NCBI GenBank assembly: GCA_020741275.1
Contig: DYZK01000114.1
Span: forward strand, 1 to 52,297
Direction: 5' to 3'
Origin: Corynebacterium urealyticum
Lineage (GTDB): Bacteria; Actinomycetota; Actinomycetes; Mycobacteriales; Mycobacteriaceae
DNA: 52,297 nt
How positions within the stretch are numbered: the stretch's first letter is position 1; every line of letters begins with the position of its first letter. The notes under the pieces are model-generated. The model searched no databases, had not been told where the DNA came from, and saw only the letters and a list, made by a program, of their open reading frames with translations. Below are positions 17,101 to 26,889 of this stretch, piece by piece. A program made the position numbers and the translations under genes.

Positions 17101-18342
17101 GTGCCGGAGCAGCAGAACAGCGGTGTCCCAGCCCCGCGGGTCCTCGTCGTCACGAACGACTTCCCACCGACCCTCGGGGGCATCCAGACCTACATTCGCG
17201 ACTACCTCAATGCGCTGGTCACCCACGCTGGGATTCCCGCGGAGAACATCGTGGTCTTCGCCTCCACCCAGGACGTCGACGCGGCCGCCGAGTTCGACGC
17301 CGGTGTCGACTACCGCGTCGTGCGGTGGCCCCGGAAGATCATGCTTCCCACCCCGCAGGTCGCGCGCCGCATGCGGCGGCTCATCCGCGAATACCGCATC
17401 GAGACCGTCTGGTTTGGCGCAGCGGCCCCGCTCGCTGTGCTGGCGCCCAGCGCCCGCGCCGCCGGGGCGACGCGGGTGGTGGCCTCCACTCACGGCCACG
17501 AGGTTGGCTGGTCCATGTTCCCCGGCGCCCGAGGTGTGCTCCGTTATATTGGCCGCCACGTGGACACGCTCACCTTCGTCTCTCGTTATGTGCGTGGCCG
17601 TATTGCCGGAGTGTTCGGCCCCCATGCGGCGTGGGAACCCATGCCCGGTGGCGTCGATGCCGCGAGTTTTGCCCCCGACGAGGCGGCTCGTGAGCGCCTG
17701 CGCCGACGCGTCGGCGTCGAGAATAAGAGGGTCATCGTCGCGGTCAGCAGGGTGGTTCCCAGGAAAGGGCAGGACACCCTCGTGGCAGCGATGCCGGAGA
17801 TCCTGCGACAGGTTCCGGACGCCCACCTCGTGATCGTCGGCCCTGGCGACTACGCGAAGAAGCTCCAGCGGCGTGCCGAGAAGCTTAACGTCGCCCAGAA
17901 TGTGACCTTCACTGGTCCGGTGCAGCCAGCGGAGCTTGCGGGCTACTACAGCCTCGGGGACGTCTTCGCCCTGCCGGTGCGCACCCAGGGCGGTGGGCTC
18001 TCCGTTGAAGGGCTGGGCATCGTTTTCCTCGAGGCGCAGGCCGCAGGCCGGGTCACCGTGGCCGGTGATGGTGGGGGAGCACCCGAAACCGTCATCGATG
18101 GTGTCACCGGCGAGGTCGTGGACGGGCGTGACACGGCCGCCGTCGCCTCCTGCCTCGGTACGCTACTCAGCGACCCGGAACGCGCCGCAAACCTGGCTGC
18201 AGCTGGGAAGGAGCGAGTCGCGGAGGCCTGGGACTGGCGTGTTCTCGCCCAGCAACTGGAATACGTCCTGCGGGGCGACCAGCAGCCACGGCGGCGCACA
18301 CCACCGCGCCACAGTTGGAATTCCCCAGTCAAGAAGAAGTAA
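17101..18342 (+). CDS. pimB: GT4 glycosyltransferase, PimB-type phosphatidylinositol mannosyltransferase
   Basis: 413 aa, GT-B fold of family GT4. In corynebacteria and mycobacteria this position holds PimB', which adds the second mannose from GDP-mannose to Ac1PIM1 at the inner membrane face. Visible elements: N-terminal VLVVTNDFPPTLGGIQTY, the basic donor-site region SRVVPRKGQDTLV, and the EX7E motif E..GIVFLE (about 304-312). The GTG (17101) is the only usable in-frame start before the first beta strand. No clear RBS is seen, and translation may be coupled to the preceding hydrolase gene. Synteny with glk and plsC supports the call. Confidence 0.88.
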   Translation: MPEQQNSGVPAPRVLVVTNDFPPTLGGIQTYIRDYLNALVTHAGIPAENIVVFASTQDVDAAAEFDAGVDYRVVRWPRKIMLPTPQVARRMRRLIREYRIETVWFGAAAPLAVLAPSARAAGATRVVASTHGHEVGWSMFPGARGVLRYIGRHVDTLTFVSRYVRGRIAGVFGPHAAWEPMPGGVDAASFAPDEAARERLRRRVGVENKRVIVAVSRVVPRKGQDTLVAAMPEILRQVPDAHLVIVGPGDYAKKLQRRAEKLNVAQNVTFTGPVQPAELAGYYSLGDVFALPVRTQGGGLSVEGLGIVFLEAQAAGRVTVAGDGGGAPETVIDGVTGEVVDGRDTAAVASCLGTLLSDPERAANLAAAGKERVAEAWDWRVLAQQLEYVLRGDQQPRRRTPPRHSWNSPVKKK

Positions 18343-18417
18343 GTTCTATAAGGACCTCAACTCGCCAGCCGCACGACACGACCGCGGCAGCCTCAACCGA
18401 GGGGCGAGAACCACGGC

Positions 18418-18447
18418 AAATACCGGTGCTACGTGGCACCGGTATTT
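18418..18447 (+). terminator. Hairpin between pimB and glk
   Basis: 12-bp perfect arms AAATACCGGTGC / GCACCGGTATTT around a 6-nt loop, 28 nt before the glk start. The right arm ends in TTT; it may terminate or attenuate. Confidence 0.65.
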
Positions 18448-18474
18448 CCGCGCCTGAATCGAGAAAGGTTGCCG

Positions 18475-19455
18475 GTGCACAACCAGGAAGCACCAGCTGA
18501 ACGCCCACAGCTGACGATCGGTATGGACATCGGGGGCACGAACCTCCGCGCGGCGGTCATCGACGCCGACGGTGCGATCGTCGACCTCGAGAAGCTGCCC
18601 ACCCCATCCGAAGCCCCGGCCTTGGAGGACACCATCGCCCGCGTCGTCGACACACTGCGCGCCCGCCACCCAAAGGTCGGAGCGGTGGGGCTGGCGATCG
18701 CGGGTTTCCTGGCCCCCGACCTGCGCACCGTCCGTTTCGCGCCCCACCTGCCGTGGGAGGACGTCGACGTCGTCGCCCGACTGGAAAACCGCATCAAGCT
18801 GCCCATCGTCGTGGAACACGACGCCAACGCCGCCGCCATCGGGGAGCACCACCGCGGCGCGGCCCAGGGGGTCGGAACGTGGGCGCTGTTCGCCATCGGC
18901 ACCGGGGTGGGCGGCGCGCTGATGCACAACGGCGAGCTATACCGTGGCTCCTTCGGCACCGCGCCCGAATTTGGCCACATCACGGTGGTGCCCGGCGGGC
19001 GGGCCTGCCCCTGCGGTAAGCGGGGCTGCCTGGAGCGCTACTGCTCGGGCTCCGCGCTACAGCTGGCCGCCCACGACCGCATCGCGCAGCGGGCCTACCC
19101 GGAATCCGTGCTCTTCACCCGCTTCCACCGGCAGCCAGAGGAAATTTCCGGCCGCCACATCGTTAAGGCCGCCCGCGACGGGGACAAGCTGGGGCTCGAA
19201 ATCGTCCGGGACGTCGGCGAGTGGCTCGGCCGCGGTTTGGCGATGGTGCAGGACATCCTGGATCCGGAACTCATCGTCCTGGGCGGGGGAGTGAGCGCCG
19301 ACGCTGATCTCTTCCTGGAAACCGCCCGCGAGGAGATGGCGAAAAACATCGTCGGCCAAGGTCGCCGGCTCCTAGCCCGCGTCATTCCCGCGGAACTGGG
19401 TGGGGACGCCGGTATGATTGGCGTGGCTCTACTCGCAGCGCAGGCGCTGGATTAA
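18475..19455 (+). CDS. glk: ROK-family glucokinase
   Basis: 326 aa. It phosphorylates glucose with ATP (or polyphosphate in some relatives). The phosphate-1 loop is GMDIGGTNLRAA; catalytic EHDANAAA; and the ROK zinc motif in ACPCGKRGCLE supplies the cysteines. The GTG start at 18475 is chosen because GAGAAAGG lies 6 nt upstream; a longer frame from 18433 would run through the terminator hairpin. It sits between pimB and a plsC-type gene, as in other corynebacteria. Confidence 0.9.
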   Translation: MHNQEAPAERPQLTIGMDIGGTNLRAAVIDADGAIVDLEKLPTPSEAPALEDTIARVVDTLRARHPKVGAVGLAIAGFLAPDLRTVRFAPHLPWEDVDVVARLENRIKLPIVVEHDANAAAIGEHHRGAAQGVGTWALFAIGTGVGGALMHNGELYRGSFGTAPEFGHITVVPGGRACPCGKRGCLERYCSGSALQLAAHDRIAQRAYPESVLFTRFHRQPEEISGRHIVKAARDGDKLGLEIVRDVGEWLGRGLAMVQDILDPELIVLGGGVSADADLFLETAREEMAKNIVGQGRRLLARVIPAELGGDAGMIGVALLAAQALD

Positions 19456-19557
19456 AGAACTTATAGCCCCGGGCAGCCCGGGCCTCGCGGCGTGCGGCCA
19501 ATCACGATCGGGGCTTCGGCGCTCGAGGCTAACTCTAGGAAGGCAAGACTTTTCCAA

Positions 19558-20301
19558 ATGCGGAACCGGACTTACTGGTGGTTGAAGCAGGTCTTCATCG
19601 GGCCGTGGCTGTGGATCTACAACCGGCCATTTACCCGCGGGCTGGATAAGCCCCCAGCGGGCGGGCCGGTGATCTTCGCCTCCAACCACCTCGCCGTGAT
19701 GGACTCCTTCTACTTCCCACTGGTGAACAAGCGCCAGCTGACCTTCCTGGCGAAGAAGGAATACTTCACCACCCCAGGGGTGGTCGGCGCGATCCAGCGC
19801 TGGTTCTTCTCCTCGGTGGGGCAGGTCCCGATCGACCGCGCCGACAAGGGCTCCCAGGAGGCCGCGCTTCAGACCGCGCTGCGAGTGCTGGAGAAGGGGG
19901 ACGCGCTGGGCATGTACCCGGAGGGCACCCGCTCGCCGGACGGTCGCCTCTACCGCGGCAAGACCGGTATGGCCCGCATCGCGCTGGAGTCCGGCGTGAA
20001 GGTCTACCCGGTGGCGATGATCAACACGGACAAGGTCAACCCGATCGGCTCCTGGATCCCGCGGCCCTACCGCTGCGGCGTCATCGTGGGCGATCCGATC
20101 GATCCGGCCGATTTCAAGGACGCCGGGGATGACTACCAGCAGGCCCGCGCGCTGACCGACCGCGTGATGGAGGAACTCGCCAAGCTCAGCGGCCAGGAGT
20201 ACGTGAAGGATTTCTACGCCGCGGACGTGAAAAACTCCCTCGCTGCAGGTCAGGGCTACCCGGAGGGTTCCGCTCCCGGCGAGGGCGTGGTGTACTCTTA
20301 A
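19558..20301 (+). CDS. PlsC-type 1-acylglycerol-3-phosphate acyltransferase
   Basis: 247 aa membrane-associated acyltransferase that probably acylates lysophosphatidic acid. The HX4D motif is NHLAVMD, motif II includes QVPIDR and motif III is PEGTRSPDG. The ATG 19558 gives MRNRTYWWLKQVF, a typical amphipathic start; AGGAAGG lies about 15 nt upstream, which is long. The frame extends to a GTG at 19492, whose residues look non-conserved. Position beside pimB and mannosyl-lipid genes would also fit an acyltransferase for PIM precursors. Confidence 0.88.
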   Translation: MRNRTYWWLKQVFIGPWLWIYNRPFTRGLDKPPAGGPVIFASNHLAVMDSFYFPLVNKRQLTFLAKKEYFTTPGVVGAIQRWFFSSVGQVPIDRADKGSQEAALQTALRVLEKGDALGMYPEGTRSPDGRLYRGKTGMARIALESGVKVYPVAMINTDKVNPIGSWIPRPYRCGVIVGDPIDPADFKDAGDDYQQARALTDRVMEELAKLSGQEYVKDFYAADVKNSLAAGQGYPEGSAPGEGVVYS

Positions 20302-20394
20302 AAAACGTTAAGAAGTCGCGCTTCGAACAGGGGCTTGCCGGCCACGGAGACACACCGGGGCAGGGCAGAGCCCCATTGGCATAGAGGAGCAAAC

Positions 20395-21579
20395 ATCAAG
20401 ACGAGCAGTGAGCAGACCGCGGACGCGACCGCGGCGAGCAGCGCGTCGGCGCCGGCCTCGACGCCCCGCAAGGCGAGCCGCGTCGAGTGGGCGGACACCG
20501 CCAAGGGCCTGTCGATCATCGGCGTGTGCCTGATGCACGTCGTCACGGCGGTTCCGGATGGCACCAGCACGCCGCTGGGGATGCTGTCCTCCTTCCTCGA
20601 CCCGCTGCGCATGCCGCTGTTCTTCCTCGTCTCCGGGCTCTTCGCCCACCGCGTGCTGGAGCGCACGCTGGGGGACCTGTGGTACCGCCGCCTGTGGTTT
20701 CTGCTCGTTCCCTATCTGGTCTTCACCCCTTTCCAGGCGCTGATCCGCCTCAACATGGCGGGCAATGCCGACCTGTCGCACCTGATCCAGGCGATACTGT
20801 TCGGCGATCCTGGGCTGTGGTTCCTCTACACGCTGATGGTTTACAACATTGTCGCGTGGTTGCTGCGTAGCCAGCCCGCCGTCGTGGCCCTGGCGCTCTC
20901 TTTCGTTCCCATCTGTGCAGGCATGATGACCGGCTGGGTGCAGACCCAGAGCTTCCGCCAGGCCTTCATCTACATGCCGATCTTCTTTGCGGGTCTGCAT
21001 TTCCGCACGTGGTTCTTTGCCCTGGCCAATAAGGTCGGCAACGCGGCGGTCATCCTCGGCACCTTCGGGATCTTTGTGGCCTGGGAGTTCGTGTACCGCT
21101 ACATGGAGGCGGTGGTCTTCGAAGGTTGGGACATCGTCATCTCCAGCCAGAACGCCCTCCTCGCGCTCATCCGCACCTTCACCGCCGTGCCGTTTGGCGT
21201 GGTGCTGGCCGTGTGGCTGAGCAACACCCCGCTGGTCAACCGCTTCCTGACCTTCGTCGGTGCCAACACGCTGCCGATTTATGTCAGCCACCACGCGATG
21301 ATGTGGCTGTTTATGGACGTCGGCGCCCGCGGCCTGGCCGATAGCGACCCCGAGCGCTTCGGGTTCCTCGCCGAGACCTACCCGCTCATGCTCATTGGCT
21401 TTGCTGCGTGCCTGTTCGCCGGGACCCTGTTCTACAACGTCGGCAAGGTGCCGGTGCTCAAGTGGATCCTTTATCCGCCGGCTTTGCCCCGCGCGGGCTC
21501 AGCCCGGCTACACTCGACGGCGGTACAACGCCCCACGCAGCGCCAGCAGTGCGCAAGCTCCACCCAGACGCGAAGCTAG
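20395..21579 (+). CDS. Acyltransferase-3 family membrane protein, apparent ATC start
   Basis: About 394 aa with about ten hydrophobic segments. The Acyl_transf_3 signature begins at WADTAKGLSIIGVCLMHVV, followed by PLFFLVSGLFAHR. Family members O-acylate envelope glycans or lipids; the substrate here is unknown. There is no in-frame ATG or GTG before the first transmembrane helix. GAGGAG (20384-20389) sits 5 nt before ATC (20395-20397), which continues as AAGACGAGC (KTS...), so ATC may be the start, or a former ATG with one base changed. TTG 20335 is the only in-frame alternative and lacks a properly spaced RBS. Confidence 0.82.
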   Translation: MKTSSEQTADATAASSASAPASTPRKASRVEWADTAKGLSIIGVCLMHVVTAVPDGTSTPLGMLSSFLDPLRMPLFFLVSGLFAHRVLERTLGDLWYRRLWFLLVPYLVFTPFQALIRLNMAGNADLSHLIQAILFGDPGLWFLYTLMVYNIVAWLLRSQPAVVALALSFVPICAGMMTGWVQTQSFRQAFIYMPIFFAGLHFRTWFFALANKVGNAAVILGTFGIFVAWEFVYRYMEAVVFEGWDIVISSQNALLALIRTFTAVPFGVVLAVWLSNTPLVNRFLTFVGANTLPIYVSHHAMMWLFMDVGARGLADSDPERFGFLAETYPLMLIGFAACLFAGTLFYNVGKVPVLKWILYPPALPRAGSARLHSTAVQRPTQRQQCASSTQTRS

Positions 21580-21591
21580 AAAGCAGTAGCA

Positions 21592-23522
<1,931 letters not shown>

Positions 23523-23523
23523 G

Positions 23524-23612
23524 CTGCGGTCCCCATAGCCAGCGCTGGTCCCCACGGCAGGAGGAGATACCAGCCCTCCCACGCCTGCGGTCCCCATAGC
23601 CAGCGCTGGTCC
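23524..23612. repeat. 28-bp perfect direct repeat pair downstream of aroG
   Basis: Identical 28-mers at 23524-23551 and 23585-23612, 61 bp apart (start to start), beginning 2 bp after the aroG stop. Each contains the palindrome CCAGCGCTGG. The 33-bp spacer has GGAGG and CCTCC stretches that could pair. No coding frame explains the repeat. Confidence 0.85.
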
Positions 23613-23634
23613 GCAGCGGTCGCGCACAGCTAGC

Positions 23635-23671
23635 AACCCCGGCGGAAGGAATACTTCCTTCCGCCGGGGTT
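23635..23671. terminator. Hairpin between aroG and pknL
   Basis: 17-bp perfect arms (AACCCCGGCGGAAGGAA and its complement) with only a 3-nt TAC loop, followed by GTTGTCTTC. It lies between convergent genes, so it may serve both. Confidence 0.88.
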
Positions 23672-23804
23672 GTTGTCTTCTCCAGCCGACTTCGTGGGGT
23701 CAGTACTTCAGAGGGGGAACACGGCAGCTGGTAGCTGTCCGGCGAGTGAGTTAACGGGGAAGGCCCGAGTGCACCGCAGGGCCTAGAAAACTCCCCAGCA
23801 GGGC

Positions 23805-26198
23805 CTAGAAGGTCGAGATCCGTACCGTGTCGCCCCGCTGCGCCGTCCGGCCTGTGTTCGGCGACTGGCTCCAGACCAGGCCGTCCTCCGGGCCCGAAAT
23901 CTCGACTTCGAAGCCTGCGTCGGCTAGCTTTTCCCGCGCCTTCTCCGCCCGCATCCCTAACACGAAGGGGACCGACTCGGTATTGGAGACCTTGAACTTC
24001 ACCTGCGTGTCCCGGGACGGGTCGACGACAGTGCCCGCCTTCGGCGACTGGGAAGCGACATCGCCGCCGGATACGTCCTCGTCATACACCTCGCCGTCGT
24101 CGACCGGGTCTAGGCCCGCATCCCGCAGCTCAGCGATGGCCTCCGACTTGCTCAGCCCCGTGATATCCGGGACCTCCGTGGCATTGTTGACCACGATGGT
24201 GACCTCGGACTTGCTCGGCACCTCCGTGCCCTTCGACGGCGTGGTGCGCAGGACGGTGTCCGGGGCAGCGTCGGCGTCGAACTCCTTGATCGTCTTGCCC
24301 ACCTTCAAGCCGGCGGCCTCCAGGGTCTTCTTCGCCCGGTCAAGCTTCTGACCCTCCACGCCCGGCACTCGGACCGGCCTCGGCCCGCGGGAGACGTGAA
24401 TGGTCACCGTGGACCCGGTGCGGACCTCGCTGCCGGGAGAGGGGGAGACCTCGGCGACGGTGCCCTTCTTGGCGTCGTCGGAGTAGACCTCCTCGCCGAT
24501 CTCGGCGACGAGGGTGCGGGAGGTCAGCTTGGCGGAATAGGTCTCCGCCGTATCTGTCTCACCAGGAATCGGGACGGTGGGGGCCCCGAGGCTGACGAGC
24601 ACCGAAACCTGGCTACCCTTCGGTGCTCGCTCACCAAAAGGGGGATCGGTCCCCATCACTTCTTTCGCCGGGTGGTCGTCGGAGAACTGCTCGTCTACCT
24701 GGGAGACGAAGCCTGCGTCCTCGACTTTGACGACCGCCGTTTCTCGGTCGAGACCGATGACCGAGGGGATCTGACCGTAGCGGCCCGAGGTCAGCCACCA
24801 ACCACCGAGGCCGATCGCGATCACCAGCGCGGTGATGATCGCGGTCCACAGCAGACCCTTGACTGTGGAGCGGTTGCTGAGCTTCTTCGTTGGCGCCGGT
24901 GGGGGCGTGGGGCGGTGCTCGGGTGCCGGGTAGCCGGCGGATTGCTGCGGCGGGTAGCCGGCGGGAGCAGCGGGGTAGTGCTGGGGCTCCGCGTAGCCCG
25001 GCGCAGCCCCATACTCCTGGGGTTGGCCTGGATCGGCCCACTGGTCGCCGGGCTCTGCCCACTGATGGCCTGGCTCGGCCCACTGGTTATAGCCCTGGTC
25101 AGCCTCGGCGGGGGAGTAATCCCCGTAGGGGTCGACCAGAGCCGTCTCCGACGTCTCGTGAGTCTGGTCCGGAGCCGTGTAGCGGGTCTCCGCAGTGTCC
25201 CCGTGCTCGTGGGTGCCAGCCGCGGGGTCGAGAGTGACCGCTCGGGTGGACATCGCCTCGTCGTCCCAGGCCAGGCGGTCGGTGAAGCTCGAGCCTGCCA
25301 GGGCGTGCTGCACGGCGGATTCGGCCGGGACGGGTACCCGGAAAGCCGGAAGCTGGAGCTCCGCGGCGGTCTGGCGGACTGCGGCGAGGAACTCGGAACC
25401 GTCCGCGAAGCGATCCTCCGGTGTCCGCTGACAGGCCCGCAGCACCAGATCGTCGATCTCCGGCGGCACCCCGTCGATGATCTCAGAGGGGGCGGGGACG
25501 TTCTGGGTGAGCCGGCTCAGTGCAGTTTCGACGGGGCTGCCACCGTTGAACGGGGTCTCGCCGGTCAGCAGCTCGTAGAGCAGCACCCCGGCGGAATAGA
25601 CATCGGAGGCCGCGCCCAGGGAATGCCCCTGGACCTGTTCGGGCGAAAGGTAGGCGACGGTGCCGATGACCTGCCCGGTGGCGGAGGTGCGCGCCGCCTC
25701 ACCCGAACCCGTCGAGACCGCGCGGACGAGCCCGAAGTCCGCGAGCTTGACCTGGTGATTGGCGCTGATCAGCACGTTATCCGGCTTGATGTCACGGTGG
25801 ATCATGCCCGTGGTGTGAGCAACCGATAGCGCGGTGAGCACCGGCTCCATGACCGAAAGCGCGGCGTGCGGCGGCATTGGGCCGCGCTCCCGGAGCAGCT
25901 CCCGCAGCGAACCGCCGTCCACGAGTTCCATGACGAGGAAGACGAACGGGCCGTCCTCGCCCTGGTCGAAGACGTTGACCAGGTCCGGGTGCGTGAGCTT
26001 CGCGACTGCCCTTGCCTCCCGCTCGAAGCGGGTGCGGAAAGTCGGATCGGTGGCAAGCTCCGGGTTCATGATTTTCACCGCGACCTCACGGTCCAGGCGA
26101 GTGTCCACGGCATGGTAGACCGTCGACATTCCGCCCTTGGCGATCTTGGCGCCCAGGTGATAGCGGTCGTCGAGGTAGCTGCCGGGTTGCGGTTCCAT
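23805..26198 (-). CDS. pknL: Ser/Thr protein kinase PknL with five PASTA repeats
   Basis: 797 aa membrane kinase. Cytosolic kinase domain (about 13-275): GAKIAKGGMSTVY loop, K42, HRDIKPDN (D136), DFG (D154) and an activation loop with TSAT (171-174). A Pro/Gln/Glu-rich juxtamembrane linker follows, containing three tandem QWAEPG-like units, then one transmembrane helix (LLWTAIITALVIAIGLG) and five extracellular PASTA repeats that sense muropeptides or lipid II. ATG 26196-26198 begins MEPQPGSYL; the frame stays open to 26282, giving less plausible residues. It is divergent from the Rv2175c-type gene. Likely regulates wall synthesis and division. Confidence 0.93.
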   Translation of the reverse strand: MEPQPGSYLDDRYHLGAKIAKGGMSTVYHAVDTRLDREVAVKIMNPELATDPTFRTRFEREARAVAKLTHPDLVNVFDQGEDGPFVFLVMELVDGGSLRELLRERGPMPPHAALSVMEPVLTALSVAHTTGMIHRDIKPDNVLISANHQVKLADFGLVRAVSTGSGEAARTSATGQVIGTVAYLSPEQVQGHSLGAASDVYSAGVLLYELLTGETPFNGGSPVETALSRLTQNVPAPSEIIDGVPPEIDDLVLRACQRTPEDRFADGSEFLAAVRQTAAELQLPAFRVPVPAESAVQHALAGSSFTDRLAWDDEAMSTRAVTLDPAAGTHEHGDTAETRYTAPDQTHETSETALVDPYGDYSPAEADQGYNQWAEPGHQWAEPGDQWADPGQPQEYGAAPGYAEPQHYPAAPAGYPPQQSAGYPAPEHRPTPPPAPTKKLSNRSTVKGLLWTAIITALVIAIGLGGWWLTSGRYGQIPSVIGLDRETAVVKVEDAGFVSQVDEQFSDDHPAKEVMGTDPPFGERAPKGSQVSVLVSLGAPTVPIPGETDTAETYSAKLTSRTLVAEIGEEVYSDDAKKGTVAEVSPSPGSEVRTGSTVTIHVSRGPRPVRVPGVEGQKLDRAKKTLEAAGLKVGKTIKEFDADAAPDTVLRTTPSKGTEVPSKSEVTIVVNNATEVPDITGLSKSEAIAELRDAGLDPVDDGEVYDEDVSGGDVASQSPKAGTVVDPSRDTQVKFKVSNTESVPFVLGMRAEKAREKLADAGFEVEISGPEDGLVWSQSPNTGRTAQRGDTVRISTF

Positions 26199-26414
26199 CA
26201 CTGTTACTGCCGATAATCCTTGCTTATGTTTTCTTCGTCCGCTCTTCCCCAGGTCGTGCCACTGTGCGCACAACGTGGTCATTGTATCCGCAGGGCGTCG
26301 ACCGAAAGGGGAGGGGCAGGTCGGGATCCACCCGCGCCCGGACGCGACGCAGGGGCGCCCCGAGGCTCAAGCGTGCCTTGAAGGTGTCAACGATTCTAGC
26401 CTGTCGCAGTCGAA

Positions 26415-26420
26415 TACAAT
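26415..26420 (+). promoter_or_regulatory. -10 element of a leaderless promoter (Rv2175c homologue)
   Basis: TACAAT followed by 7 nt (GGCAGCC) and ATG 26428. An upstream in-frame ATG at 26419 overlaps the hexamer itself and so is unlikely to be the start. Confidence 0.68.
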
Positions 26421-26427
26421 GGCAGCC

Positions 26428-26889
26428 ATGAGCAACTCCACACAGCCGGACCCGCAGTCTTCCCGCCCAGAGGCCACCCCAGCAGCCAAAAGCCGCTCCG
26501 ATCGCGGCCGCGTGACAAGCGGCGTGTTGCAGGAAGCCGCCGGCGGCCTGCCCGCGGGCGAGGAGCTGCTGAGCATCCCCGAGGCCGCCCAACGGATGGG
26601 GGTGGGGCAGAGCAAGATCCTGGACCTGGTGCAGAAGAAAAAGATCCTCGACACCAAGATCGACGGCGTGCGCTACCTCCCCGCCCGCTTCTTCGACGAG
26701 GACGGCCAGGTCACCCGCTTCCTCCCCGGGGTGGTCGCCCTCCTACTCGACGGTGGCTACCAGCCCACGGAGATCCTGGAGTACCTCTTTACTGAGGACG
26801 ACTCCCTGCCGGGCCGGCCGGTTGATGCGCTGCACGGGCACTTGGCTCGCGAGGTTCGCCGCCGGGCCCAGGCGATGGCGCTGATTTAG
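26428..26889 (+). CDS. Rv2175c-type DNA-binding protein
   Basis: 153 aa. The N-terminal 35 residues are a flexible Ser/Thr/Pro-rich tail. Then a MerR/Xis-like winged helix-turn-helix (LLSIPEAAQRMGVGQSKILDL, wing KKKILDTKIDGVRYLP) and a C-terminal helical part (GVVALLLDGGYQPTEILEYL). The mycobacterial homologue Rv2175c is encoded beside PknL and is phosphorylated by it on the N-terminal tail, which changes DNA binding; the same pairing is conserved here. Start chosen from the -10 spacing. The last 101 bp overlap mptA on the opposite strand. Confidence 0.87.
   Translation: MSNSTQPDPQSSRPEATPAAKSRSDRGRVTSGVLQEAAGGLPAGEELLSIPEAAQRMGVGQSKILDLVQKKKILDTKIDGVRYLPARFFDEDGQVTRFLPGVVALLLDGGYQPTEILEYLFTEDDSLPGRPVDALHGHLAREVRRRAQAMALI

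Noticed and set aside
15730..17826. 698-codon minus-strand frame across the RipA-like and pimB genes
   Set aside because: It runs antisense to two confident genes and is explained by high GC at third positions.
23524..23612. Possible CRISPR array
   Set aside because: Only two repeats with one 33-bp spacer, no cas genes and a palindrome inside the repeat; kept only as a direct repeat.
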